Below are positions 38,668 to 47,497 of a stretch of DNA of 64,000 nucleotides, piece by piece. Where the stretch lies: assembly GCF_004365915.1 (NCBI RefSeq), contig NZ_SODI01000001.1, positions 2,356,001 through 2,420,000 on the forward strand. The letters are read 5' to 3'. Below the pieces are notes generated by a model. It searched no databases, had not been told where the DNA came from, and worked only from the letters and a program-made list of their open reading frames with translations. How positions within the stretch are numbered: position 1 is the stretch's first letter; each line of letters opens with the position of its first letter. A program made the translations under genes and the position numbers. The stretch comes from Cryobacterium psychrophilum. Its GTDB lineage: Bacteria; Actinomycetota; Actinomycetes; Actinomycetales; Microbacteriaceae.

Positions 38668-39003
38668 GCGGAACTTCGCGATTACATTCGCATTTTGCGT
38701 AAAAGTTGGGTTCTTATCCTGTTGCTCGTTCTGGTCGCGTCGGGCCCAGCGTCGGTCCACTCGATCGTGCAGACGCCCCAGTACAACGAGACCCCTTGAG
38801 ACGCGACTTCGCAACGAACGCGACGCGGAACAGGTCACCGCGGCACCCCTCCTCGGCGGCATCGTCTTCGACCTGAAGGCACAGGAACGTCTGCTTATCG
38901 TGCACGTCGACCCGCGCAGGCCGCGTGCCGAGTCGTTCCGCACCCTGAGCGCCAGCCTCCAGTTTCTCGACGTGGGTCGCGCCGACCGCGGCTCGTCGCG
39001 AAC
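38668..39003 (+). pseudogene. remnant of a Wzc/CpsD-like exopolysaccharide tyrosine kinase gene
   Basis: Two pieces of a gene closely related to the intact one at 45420. Piece one (38668-38796) reads ELRDYIRILRKSWVLI, with the start codon changed from GTG to GCG, and runs into a stop after about 43 codons. Piece two (38798-39000), in another frame, reads ETRLRNERDAEQVTAAPLLG and continues through VHVDPRRPRAESFRTL. About 155 codons between the pieces are missing compared with the intact copy, and the sequence breaks off before the ATP-binding part. Clearly dead. The intact paralogue is 6.8 kb downstream. Confidence 0.9.
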
Positions 39004-39095
39004 GAACCGCGCCGGGACCTCGCGAAATACAGCAGAATGGTCACATCGACCACTCGGTCCATCGCCCCGGCGAACCTCCGCGGCCTGGAGCCCTC

Positions 39096-40334
39096 ATGAA
39101 CCTTGACCACGACCACGACCTCGACCGCGACCTCGTTGCTGTGCAGCGGCGCACGGTGCGGGTGTTGATCAGTGGCCAAATCCTCGGTGGCCTCGCTATC
39201 GGAGCGACTCTCTCGATCGGCTCCGTACTGGCCGCCGACATCTCCGGTTCCGATGCCTGGGCGGGTGCCGCTGCCACGATGACCACCCTCGGTGCTGCCA
39301 TCGCAGCGCTTCCCCTTGCCCGGCTCGCCCAGGAACGCGGACGCAGGTTCTCCCTCACCACCGGAGTGCTCACCGCAGCCTTCGGTGCAATGGTCACCAT
39401 CGCTTCCGCTCAGGCCAGCTCGTTCCCTCTCCTTCTCCTGGGGTTCGTGTTGCTGGGCAGTGGCTCGGCCGTGGGCCTGCAGTCGCGGTTCGCCGCAACT
39501 GACGTTGCGAGTCCGAAGCATCGTGGTCGTGACCTGTCCGTTGTCGTCTGGTCGGCCACCATTGGAGCGGTCGTTGGACCAAACCTCTTTGGTCCCGGCG
39601 AGGTCATCGCGGGCTGGTTCAATATGCCGCCTCTCACCGGGTCTTTTGTTATCGCCATCGTGGCGCAGGTACTCGCTGCCATCGTCTTCCTCGTGGGTCT
39701 CCGTCCCGATCCGCTCCTGATCAGTCGCACCCTCCCGGTGCCCGCCACCTCCACCGCGCAGGGCGGTATCGAGGCCAAAGCGAGGCTGGTCTTCGCCATC
39801 ACCGCGATTGGCCTCAGCCACGCGGTGATGGTGGGAATCATGTCCATGACCCCGGTGCACATGAAAAACCACGGTGACAGCCTCACCATCATCGGCCTCA
39901 CCATCAGCATTCACATCGCGGGAATGTATGCCCTGTCGCCCGTCTTCGGATGGTTGAGCGACCGCGTCGGGCGCGTCGCCACCATCCTTTTCGGCCAGGC
40001 GCTCTTCGCCGTGGCGCTGGTGACGCTCGGGCTCGGGGCCGCGAACGCCACACTGGTCATGGTCGGCCTCACTTTTCTCGGGCTCGGCTGGAGCGCATCC
40101 ACCGTGGCCGGATCGGCGCTCGTGGCCGATCTCGTCACCGGTGCCGCACGCACGCGAGTTCAGGGGCGCACCGACCTTGTGATGAATCTCTCGGGAGCGA
40201 TCGGGGGAGCCGCGGCCGGCCCGGTGCTCGCTCTCCTCGGGTACTCCGGGCTGGCCTGGGCCGCGAGCGTCCTCGTGCTCGTCGTGGCAGTGGGTGCCCT
40301 TGCCAATCGCGCCCACGTGCCGGCCGAGGCCTGA
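39096..40334 (+). CDS. MFS transporter
   Basis: 412-aa membrane protein with about 12 predicted membrane segments. The major-facilitator loop motif appears after segment 2 as ARLAQERGRRFSL and again in the second half as GWLSDRVGRVATI. The N-terminal ~20 residues are unusually rich in Asp and His (NLDHDHDLDRDL), which could bind metal or just be a charged tail. Substrate unknown; the mild drug-exporter look is a guess. ATG 39096 has GGAG eight bases upstream. It directly follows the dead Wzc-like copy. Confidence 0.88.
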   Translation: MNLDHDHDLDRDLVAVQRRTVRVLISGQILGGLAIGATLSIGSVLAADISGSDAWAGAAATMTTLGAAIAALPLARLAQERGRRFSLTTGVLTAAFGAMVTIASAQASSFPLLLLGFVLLGSGSAVGLQSRFAATDVASPKHRGRDLSVVVWSATIGAVVGPNLFGPGEVIAGWFNMPPLTGSFVIAIVAQVLAAIVFLVGLRPDPLLISRTLPVPATSTAQGGIEAKARLVFAITAIGLSHAVMVGIMSMTPVHMKNHGDSLTIIGLTISIHIAGMYALSPVFGWLSDRVGRVATILFGQALFAVALVTLGLGAANATLVMVGLTFLGLGWSASTVAGSALVADLVTGAARTRVQGRTDLVMNLSGAIGGAAAGPVLALLGYSGLAWAASVLVLVVAVGALANRAHVPAEA

Positions 40335-40459
40335 GCCACAGCCTGTCCGGGCTTCCTGCCCGGCTCTGATTCCGAGGTGCTCGTGACAGCGCCCGAACGG
40401 TAGCGGTACCCTGAGGGAACCGTCTTCAGGCGGTGCCCCTGGACAGGAATGAGACCAGC

Positions 40460-41515
40460 ATGAAAGCCGCTCGCTACTACGCCAAAAACGACATCCGCAT
40501 CGAAGATGTTCCCGTACCCGAGGTGCGCCCAGGGACCGTGGCGATCGACGTCGCCTGGTGCGGCATCTGTGGCACCGACCTGCACGAATACCTTGACGGG
40601 CCAATTTTTGTGCCGGCGCCGGGGCATCCTCACCCGATTTCGGGCGAAGAAGCGCCGGTCATCATGGGCCACGAGTTCTCGGGCACCATTACCGCGCTTG
40701 GCGAGGGCGTCACCGACCTTGAGGTTGGGCAGAACGTCGTTGTGGAGCCCTACATCATTGGTTCAGACGTCAAGATTGGGCCGGGCGAGTCATACCAGCT
40801 GTCGGCGAACATGAATTTCATCGGCCTCGGCGGTCACGGTGGAGGACTCAGTGAGAAGATCGTCGTTGAGCGCCGCTGGGTGCACCCGATCGGCGACATT
40901 CCGCTTGATGTGGCTGCGCTGATTGAGCCGCTGTCGGTGGGACACCACGCCTTCGTGCGCAGTGGTGCGAAGGCCGGGGACGTGGCGCTTATCGGCGGCG
41001 CCGGTCCCATTGGCCTGATGCTGGCCGCAGTGCTCAAGGCCGAGGGGCTGACCGTGTTCATCTCGGAGCTCAGCCAGGCCCGCAAGGACAAGGCGTCGAG
41101 CACCGGCGTCGCTGACGTCGTGCTCGACCCGAGTGAGGTCAACGTGGCCGAGAAAGCACGCGAGCTCACGGGCGGTCGCGGCGTCGACGTGGCCTTCGAA
41201 TGCACCAGCGTAAATTCGGTGCTCGACACCCTGCTGGATGCGGTGCGGCCCTCCGGCGTTATCGTGAACGTGTCGATCTGGGGCCACCCGGCCACCGTCG
41301 ACATGCAGAAGCTCGTGCTCAAAGAGATCGATCTGCGCGGAACGATCGCGTACGCGAACGACCACCCGGCCACGATCAGGCTCGTGCAGGAGGGCAAGGT
41401 CAACCTCGAGCCGTTCATCACGGCTCGAATTGCCCTCGACGATCTCATTACGGAGGGCTTCGACGCGCTCATCAACCACAACGACACCCAGGTGAAGATT
41501 CTCGTTCACCCGTAG
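40460..41515 (+). CDS. (R,R)-2,3-butanediol dehydrogenase-type zinc alcohol dehydrogenase
   Basis: 351-aa medium-chain dehydrogenase, probably interconverting acetoin/diacetyl and butanediol with NAD(H). Catalytic zinc residues are in WCGICGTDLHEY (Cys near 37) and MGHEFSG (His-Glu near 70). The nucleotide fold is LIGGAGPIGLMLAAVLKAEG near 180. The four Cys of the structural zinc lobe are absent: the lobe reads IGSDVKIGPGESYQLSAN. The same loss is known in Bacillus BdhA, so it is a subgroup trait. ATG 40460 opens the conserved MKAARYYAKNDIR. A single gene; the specific substrate is inferred. Confidence 0.85.
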   Translation: MKAARYYAKNDIRIEDVPVPEVRPGTVAIDVAWCGICGTDLHEYLDGPIFVPAPGHPHPISGEEAPVIMGHEFSGTITALGEGVTDLEVGQNVVVEPYIIGSDVKIGPGESYQLSANMNFIGLGGHGGGLSEKIVVERRWVHPIGDIPLDVAALIEPLSVGHHAFVRSGAKAGDVALIGGAGPIGLMLAAVLKAEGLTVFISELSQARKDKASSTGVADVVLDPSEVNVAEKARELTGGRGVDVAFECTSVNSVLDTLLDAVRPSGVIVNVSIWGHPATVDMQKLVLKEIDLRGTIAYANDHPATIRLVQEGKVNLEPFITARIALDDLITEGFDALINHNDTQVKILVHP

Positions 41516-41933
41516 GCTTCCACGGGCCGAGGCGGCCGTTCGACGCCTCGGCCTTGGCGCCCATGCCGGGGAGATCGAGACCACCGTGCCGGGCATTCGG
41601 GGTCACCGGGCCTTCCCAGGTTGTGCCGCTGTGACGGCCGCCGCCGGCCGGATGCTCCGGGCCTCGAGATGACGGGTGCTTGGTTCGACGCCACGTGGCC
41701 TTCTCGAAGCGTTTGAGTCAACCAGACGGCCACCAAAGCGGACGATCCCGCTCGCGGAGCCGGAGCCGGAGCCGGATCGCGGGGAAGAGGGGCCTGAAAG
41801 TGTGCCGAATGACCAGTATGGGACCTGCCTCTAACCTGCCAAGCGGTGAAGGTGCCAGAGGACGGGGGCTTGAATATCACTCGGCGCCTGCTGACGACGT
41901 GAAGAGCTCTCACATAATCAGATAGGTTTCAAA
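41516..41933. other. intergenic region before the LASTG surface-protein gene
   Basis: 418 bases with no convincing gene on either strand. A short CGGAGC repeat (41756-41775) is the only visible structure. The promoter of the following gene should lie near 41880-41920, but I cannot fix it. Confidence 0.4.
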
Positions 41934-42479
41934 ATGGGGAAAAAGACTTTCGCGGCAATCGCACTGGCGGTTCTCGCAGTATTCGCAGTTCCGGCCGCAG
42001 CCAACGCTGCTGGCTATGTTCCGGCCAGTGACGTTTCGGTCTCGGGTTCCGCAACTGCCAGCAGTACCGTCACGGTGGACGTTGAAGAGGGACCCTTCCT
42101 TCTTGGCGAAGAGGTGAACTTATCCGTTGACGGCGCAGGCACGGCGGTGCGCTCGACCTTCAAGGCCGCTACCGTGTCCCTCGTCAAGACCGCTTCCGCC
42201 ACCGGCGCAGCAACGGTCAACGTGACGCTTCCGACCGACGCAACCGGCACCTACGCGGTTACCGCAACCGGACTCACCTCCGGCAACGTCGCCACCGCGG
42301 CAATCACGGTCGTTGCAGCGGATGTCGGCGCAGCCGCTAACGCAGCCGGCGACCTCGCATCCACCGGTTACCCGACTCCGGTTGCCGCCATCTGGGCTGC
42401 AGCTGGCGCCCTGCTGCTCGGTGTTGCACTGGTTGCAGTCCTCACCCTGCTGCGTCGCCAGCGCGCGACTGCCTACTAA
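41934..42479 (+). CDS. sortase-E-type cell-wall-anchored surface protein (LASTG)
   Basis: 181-aa exported protein. Signal peptide: MGKKT, a hydrophobic stretch, and cleavage expected after AANA near residue 25. The body is an Ala/Thr/Val-rich beta-type domain of about 100 residues without Cys. The C-terminus has the full wall-sorting signal: LASTG near residue 145, a membrane segment, and RRQR at the end. LAxTG is the motif used by class E sortases of high-GC actinobacteria. The gene is monocistronic, with a very strong terminator 18 bases after it. The role is unknown; its length suggests a stalk or coat protein. Confidence 0.82.
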   Translation: MGKKTFAAIALAVLAVFAVPAAANAAGYVPASDVSVSGSATASSTVTVDVEEGPFLLGEEVNLSVDGAGTAVRSTFKAATVSLVKTASATGAATVNVTLPTDATGTYAVTATGLTSGNVATAAITVVAADVGAAANAAGDLASTGYPTPVAAIWAAAGALLLGVALVAVLTLLRRQRATAY

Positions 42480-42496
42480 CTCGCACCACTCGGATT

Positions 42497-42541
42497 CAGC
42501 CCGCACATACCCTGGTCAATGATCAGGGTATGTGCGGGCTG
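42497..42541 (+). terminator. strong hairpin terminator after the LASTG gene
   Basis: Perfect 18-bp inverted repeat (CAGCCCGCACATACCCTG and its complement) around a nine-base loop. There is no long T-run, only GATTCTG. Confidence 0.8.
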
Positions 42542-42769
42542 ATTCTGTACCCACTGCTCTAGTGCGCGCGGCGGGTATCGTCCGGGGGTGCCTCGCCAGC
42601 CGGTGGGCCCTATGCGGTGTTGGACATGTCCAACTGAGGCGCGATTGCCGGGGCGTCATCATGATTACTATCACGAGGAGCAACGTGGAGCGGGAGAACC
42701 GCCGCGTTTACAGCCGATGACTGGTCAGGCGCTGCGCAGCGCGTCTGCGTCCCGAGCAGATGCGCGTCG

Positions 42770-43480
42770 ATGACGGTGCGGGAACTGTCGCCCCAGGATA
42801 TGCGGGAGCTCAGTTGGAGCCTGGAGTCCGGTCGGTAACATCGTGTTGTGGCTCTGAACCTCGCGGGTATCGAGGCTCCACGCATCCAAGCCCTTCCGGT
42901 GAAGGGGCTGTCGCTCATTCACGTGGAGACTCCGCGCTGCGAGGGGCACGCTGTTTGCCAAGCGCGTCTTCGACATCGTCGTGTCCTTCCTCATTATTGC
43001 TTTCCTCAGCGCCCCTGCAGCGATCACGCTCATTGTTCGCCTCAGTTCACCCGGACCGGTGGTGTTTCGTCAGAATCGCGGGGGTCTCAATGGGGAGAGC
43101 CTCACCGTGCTCTTCACAATGAAGCACGACCCGCGAATCACGCGGGTCGGGAGGGTGCTTCGGAGCTTCCGCCTCGATGAGCTACCGCAGCTGTTCATCG
43201 TGTTGCTGCGGAGCATGTCGCTCGTCGGACCGGGGCCGCTGCTCGAGCGCGAGGTCAGCAGGTACGAGGCTCATGTGCACCGTCGCTTTCTGGTGAAACC
43301 CGGCATCGCGGGGCCGTGGCAGGTGGGAGGCCATCCAACGTCTGGTGGGAATGCTCCGTCCGCCTTGACCTGTACTGCCTTGACCTGTACTGCGTGGAGG
43401 ACTGGTCGATCAGGGGTGACATCGTTATTCTGTGGCGCACCGCGAGAGCGGTGCTTACCCGTGACGGAGTGGTCTCATGG
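42770..43480 (+). pseudogene. decayed undecaprenyl-phosphate sugar transferase (WcaJ/CpsE-like)
   Basis: Fragments in at least three frames follow the order of one polyprenyl glycosylphosphotransferase. The first is LSPQDMRELSWSLESGR. Next come LAGIEAPRIQALPV and GLSLIHVETPR. Then FDIVVSFLIIAFLS and FRQNRGGLNGESLTV lead into MKHDPRITRVGRVLRSF and LDELPQLF. SLVGPGPLLEREVSRYE and VKPGIAGPWQV follow, and in another frame VEDWSIRGDIVILWRTARAV. About 30 codons between LTV and MKHDP are missing, including the catalytic region. A 15-bp tandem duplication (CCTTGACCTGTACTG) sits near 43365-43394. In life it would start exopolysaccharide assembly by loading the first sugar on undecaprenyl phosphate. 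Confidence 0.88.
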
Positions 43481-43526
43481 TGGGGTTGCCGCCAACTTCC
43501 GGGGGCAGTTCTGGTTGAATACTGAA

Positions 43527-45317
43527 ATGGCTTCCCACCCCTCCGCGCGACCCGTCCGACGCAATCGCCCACGCAAAATCGTTCTGTGGGGACTTGCCGG
43601 TGTGCTTGTTCTTGGTGTGGCGAGTGCGGCGTGGGTTGGCGTGCGCGGGGTTATGGCCAAGGGCGAACTGGAAAGCGCCATTCCCCTGGCCTCCACAATT
43701 CAGTCACAGGTGCTGGCCGGGGACTCGACTGCCGCAGCGTCATCCGTGGAGAAATTGGCTTCGCACTCGAAGCGGGCGGCGTCGCTGACCAGCGATCCGG
43801 TGTGGCGCGCCTTCGAACTGTTGCCGTGGGCGGGAAACAACCTGACGGGCGTTCGGCAGATTGCCGCCGTGGTCGACGATGTGTCCCAGAACGTGGTGGG
43901 GCCGTTGACAGCGATCGCCGGGGTCATCGACCCGGAGGATTTCAAGCCGGTGGACGGTGCCATCAACACGCAGCCCCTCGTGGACGCCCAGCCGCAGATT
44001 GTCGCAGCCAACGCAGCCCTGCTGGCCGCGGAGGCGGACGTGGCAGTCATCGACACGCGGGACACGATTTCCGTCGTGCAGGATGCCGCTGACAGGCTGC
44101 ACGAGACCGTATCGACGGCCGCCGCGAGTGTCAGCTCACTCAATCGAGTCGTGCACATTGTGCCGGCCATGCTCGGGGCTGACGGCCCGCGCAATTACGT
44201 GCTGATGTTCCAGAACCCGGCAGAGCTGCGTTCTACCGGAGGTAACCCTGGTGCCCTCGCCCTGTTGCGCACGGAAAACGGCAGGCTGGAACTGACCCAG
44301 CAGGCGTCCAGTGCCGATTTTCCACGCTATGAGTCGCCGGTCATCGAGCTTCCCAACGACACCCGAAGTATCTACGGTGACATTACCGGCCAGTTCGTGC
44401 AGGATGCCACGCTCACGCCACAATTCCCGATGACCGGTGAGATCGTTCGGGAGATGTGGCTGCGTCAGTTCGGCGTCACTGTGGATGGCGTCATCTCCCT
44501 TGACCCCGTCACCCTCAGCTACGTCCTGAACGCGACCGGGCCGATCACCCTGGAAACCGGCGATGTCCTCACCGCTGCCAACGCCGTTCAGCTTCTCTTG
44601 AGTGAGGCCTACGCCCGCTATCCGCGTGCAGATGCCCAGGACGCTTTTTTCGCCGCCGCGGCCGGATCGGTGTTCCAGGCAGTCGCGGGTGGCAGCGCCG
44701 ATCCGGTGAAGCTCATCGAACAGCTCGGGAGGGCCGGCGCCGAGCATCGAGTGCTGGTCTGGAGCGCCCACGAGGATGAGCAGGCCGTGCTGCTGGACAC
44801 CACCATCGCCGGCGGACTGCCCGTGAACGACCGTGTGGAAAAAAACTTCGGCATCTACATGAACGACGGGACAGGATCCAAGATGGACGTGTATCTCGAC
44901 GTGAAATACGCCGTCGGGCAGACCACGTGCCGCCTGGACCGCAGGCCCACCTATGGCGTCGACGTGACGCTGACCAACACGGCACCGTCGGACGCGGCCA
45001 CATCCCTGCCGGGGTATGTGACCGGGGGCTTCGCATTCGGGGTTACCCCGGGAAACATCAAGACCATGGTCTCCGCCTATGGGGCGCCTAGCATGGAAAA
45101 CCGTGGGATGACCAGGGACGGCGCCGAGATTTCGTATCACCCGGCCACGGATGAGGGATATCCGGTGAGCTCGATCGACGTGGAGCTCGCACCGGGGGAG
45201 AGCACGGTGTTGCATTTCGGGTGGCTCGGAGCGGAGCCGTTTGACGGCCTGCTCAACATTCAGAGCACGCCCCTGATCAACCTGCCGAAAACGACCGAGC
45301 TCACGGTTACCTGCTGA
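43527..45317 (+). CDS. DUF4012 membrane-anchored extracellular protein
   Basis: 596-aa protein. A basic N-terminus (RPVRRNRPRK) precedes one membrane segment (residues ~19-42). The rest is extracellular: a helical part to ~200, then the DUF4012 domain (PRNYVLMFQNPAELRSTGG near residue 225, later LNATGPITL and the C-terminal beta part). DUF4012 proteins are common in actinobacterial exopolysaccharide clusters; their activity is unknown. ATG 43527 opens MASHPSARP. Open frame continues upstream into the dead sugar transferase, an accidental in-frame join. It is followed by the Wzc-like kinase. Confidence 0.88.
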   Translation: MASHPSARPVRRNRPRKIVLWGLAGVLVLGVASAAWVGVRGVMAKGELESAIPLASTIQSQVLAGDSTAAASSVEKLASHSKRAASLTSDPVWRAFELLPWAGNNLTGVRQIAAVVDDVSQNVVGPLTAIAGVIDPEDFKPVDGAINTQPLVDAQPQIVAANAALLAAEADVAVIDTRDTISVVQDAADRLHETVSTAAASVSSLNRVVHIVPAMLGADGPRNYVLMFQNPAELRSTGGNPGALALLRTENGRLELTQQASSADFPRYESPVIELPNDTRSIYGDITGQFVQDATLTPQFPMTGEIVREMWLRQFGVTVDGVISLDPVTLSYVLNATGPITLETGDVLTAANAVQLLLSEAYARYPRADAQDAFFAAAAGSVFQAVAGGSADPVKLIEQLGRAGAEHRVLVWSAHEDEQAVLLDTTIAGGLPVNDRVEKNFGIYMNDGTGSKMDVYLDVKYAVGQTTCRLDRRPTYGVDVTLTNTAPSDAATSLPGYVTGGFAFGVTPGNIKTMVSAYGAPSMENRGMTRDGAEISYHPATDEGYPVSSIDVELAPGESTVLHFGWLGAEPFDGLLNIQSTPLINLPKTTELTVTC

Positions 45318-45419
45318 TCCAGGAGCGGGCACCCGACCGGCGCACTGCCGGATGTATGAGAAAATAACTTCGGGGTTTATCTTGAGCCTTTTATTCCGTG
45401 TCAAGGGGAAGGCCGCAGA

Positions 45420-46850
45420 GTGGAACTTCGCGACTACATTCGCATCCTGCGCAAGAGTTGGGTCCTGATTGTGCTGCTGGCCCTCGTAGCCGTGGGCGCA
45501 GCATCCACCTATTCGATTCTGCAGACGCCGGAGTTCAGCGCTTCCTCGAAGGTTTTCGTGTCGACACAGTCGAGCGGAACAACCTCAGAGCTGGCCCAGG
45601 GCAACAGCTTCACGGTGCAGCGCGTGAAGACTTACTCCGACCTCGTGAGTACCCCCATCGTGCTGCTGCCGGTGATTGGCTCGCTCAATCTCGGAGTGAC
45701 GTCAGATGAGCTCGCCAAAAAGGTGACGGCGTCGGCACCTCTCGACACCTCGATCATTGACATCACCGTGACCGACACCGACCCGGTGCGTGCCGCCGAG
45801 ACGGCAAACGCCATCTCCGAGAGCCTCACCGCCGTGGTCGCAGAGATCGAGACGCCCGTCGGCGCTGACGCGGTGTCCCCGATCAAGCTCACCCGCGCAC
45901 AGCAGGCCACGGTGCCGTCCATCCCGGTGAGTCCGAATGTTCCGCTCAACATTGCGCTCGGTTTCCTCGTGGGACTGGCGCTCGGCGTCGGCATCGCTGT
46001 CCTGCGCGAAACGCTGGATACCCGCATTCGCAACGAGCGCGATGTGGAACAGGTGACCGACGTTCCCATCATCGGCGGCATCGTGTTCGACCCCAAGGCG
46101 CAGGAGCGCCCGCTCATCGTGCACGTCGACCCGCGCAGCCCGCGTGCCGAGTCCTTCAGAACCCTGCGGACCAATCTGCAGTTCCTTGACGTGGAGCGGG
46201 CCGACCGCGCCTTCGTCGTCACCTCGTCGATTGAGACCGAGGGCAAGACCACGTCCGGTGCCAACCTCGCCATTGCCCTGGCCGACTCCGGCTCGCGTGT
46301 GCTGCTCGTCGACGCCGACCTGCGCCGACCCAAGCTCGCCGACTACATGGGTATCGAGGGAGTAGTGGGGCTCACCGATGTGCTCATCGGCAAGGCCGAG
46401 CTCAAGGACGTCATCCAGCCGTGGGGCCGCGCGCAGCTGTTCGTGCTCCCGGCCGGGCACATTCCGCCCAACCCCAGCGAGTTGCTGGGGTCTGCACGTA
46501 TGACGCACATCATTGCCGAGTTCAACCGCGCGTTCGACGTGGTCATCTTTGACTCGCCGCCGCTGCTTCCTGTAACGGATGCCGCGGTGCTCGCCAAAAA
46601 TGTGGGCGGCGCCATCGTCATCGTGGCTGCCGGCCGCACGCACAAGAACCAGCTGCAGGGTGCCCTTGCCGCACTCTCGAACGTGGGAGCGCCCGTTTCC
46701 GGAGTTGTGCTCACGATGCTCCCGACCAAGGGGCCGGATGCCTACGGCTACGGAAACTACGGCTACGGGTATGGCTACGGCTCTGACCTTGAGGCCAATT
46801 CCCCGGCCAATGGCAAGGGTGGCCCGCGTCAGTCGCGGGTGAAGGCGTGA
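45420..46850 (+). CDS. Wzc/CpsD-like bacterial tyrosine kinase with Wzz domain
   Basis: 476-aa polysaccharide co-polymerase/autokinase controlling chain length and export. N-terminal Wzz domain: first membrane segment near residues 14-34, second near 180-200. The cytoplasmic BY-kinase domain has Walker A SIETEGKTTSG near 275, Walker A' LLVDADLRRP near 299, and Walker B VVIFDSPP near 378. The C-terminus is a Tyr cluster (YGYGNYGYGYGYG near 440-455), the usual autophosphorylation site. GTG start at 45420. It overlaps the phosphatase gene by GTGA, matching the Wzc-Wzb kinase/phosphatase logic. A dead paralogue lies at 38668. Confidence 0.92.
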   Translation: MELRDYIRILRKSWVLIVLLALVAVGAASTYSILQTPEFSASSKVFVSTQSSGTTSELAQGNSFTVQRVKTYSDLVSTPIVLLPVIGSLNLGVTSDELAKKVTASAPLDTSIIDITVTDTDPVRAAETANAISESLTAVVAEIETPVGADAVSPIKLTRAQQATVPSIPVSPNVPLNIALGFLVGLALGVGIAVLRETLDTRIRNERDVEQVTDVPIIGGIVFDPKAQERPLIVHVDPRSPRAESFRTLRTNLQFLDVERADRAFVVTSSIETEGKTTSGANLAIALADSGSRVLLVDADLRRPKLADYMGIEGVVGLTDVLIGKAELKDVIQPWGRAQLFVLPAGHIPPNPSELLGSARMTHIIAEFNRAFDVVIFDSPPLLPVTDAAVLAKNVGGAIVIVAAGRTHKNQLQGALAALSNVGAPVSGVVLTMLPTKGPDAYGYGNYGYGYGYGSDLEANSPANGKGGPRQSRVKA

Positions 46851-47494
46851 GCTCAGGCGAGATTCTCGGGCGCAGGGCCGCGAGGGAGGCTCTGGCTCGC
46901 CAGGAGGCTGCCGCCGTCGCGCCGCTCAAGGTTCTGGTTGTCTGCACGGGCAACATCTGCCGGTCTCCCCTGGCGGAGCAGGTGCTGAGAGCCCGATTTG
47001 CGGCCGCTGGGGTGGAGGCCCACGTCGCCAGTGCGGGAACACGCGCGCTCGTGGCACATGACATGACTCCCGAAGCTGCCGCCCTGGCTGTGGAGTATGG
47101 CGGCGGTGGGGAACGTCACAGCGCGCAGTTGCTCACCGCCGAGTTGATCGCAGACGCTGACCTCGTGGTCACCGCCACCCGGGAGCACCGGAGCGCCGTG
47201 GTGTCGATGTACCCGAAGAGTACGCGGTATGCGTTTACTCTGAATCAGCTGGCTCGTTTGACGGCCGGCTCGACGGTCGAACCTTCTCCGACCCATCCAG
47301 AAACAATCATGTCCTACGTTGAGGCGATTGCGGCCTCCCGTGGGCTGGCGCCGCCTCCCGTGGATGCCGGCGATGACGACATCGAAGACCCCTATCGGCA
47401 GTCCGCAGCGGTTTACGCACGGGCTGCGGCGGCCATTGACGCAGCCGTGACCACCATCACCACGGGCATCACCGCCTTCATCGGAAAGCGGTAG
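46847..47494 (+). CDS. low-molecular-weight protein-tyrosine phosphatase (Wzb-like)
   Basis: 215-aa enzyme expected to dephosphorylate the Tyr tail of the upstream kinase. The P-loop VCTGNICRSPLAEQV is near residues 33-47 (CX5R plus Ser), and the general-acid Asp is in DDIEDPYRQS near 183. About 28 N-terminal residues come before the catalytic fold, longer than the minimal enzyme. GTG 46847 overlaps the kinase stop, so kinase and phosphatase are made from coupled translation. Confidence 0.92.
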   Translation: MSSGEILGRRAAREALARQEAAAVAPLKVLVVCTGNICRSPLAEQVLRARFAAAGVEAHVASAGTRALVAHDMTPEAAALAVEYGGGGERHSAQLLTAELIADADLVVTATREHRSAVVSMYPKSTRYAFTLNQLARLTAGSTVEPSPTHPETIMSYVEAIAASRGLAPPPVDAGDDDIEDPYRQSAAVYARAAAAIDAAVTTITTGITAFIGKR

Positions 47495-47497
47495 ACC

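Noticed and set aside
40460..41515. Missing structural-zinc Cys residues in the butanediol dehydrogenase, first taken as a defect
   Set aside because: Known Bacillus BdhA-type enzymes also lack these Cys residues, so it is a subgroup trait.
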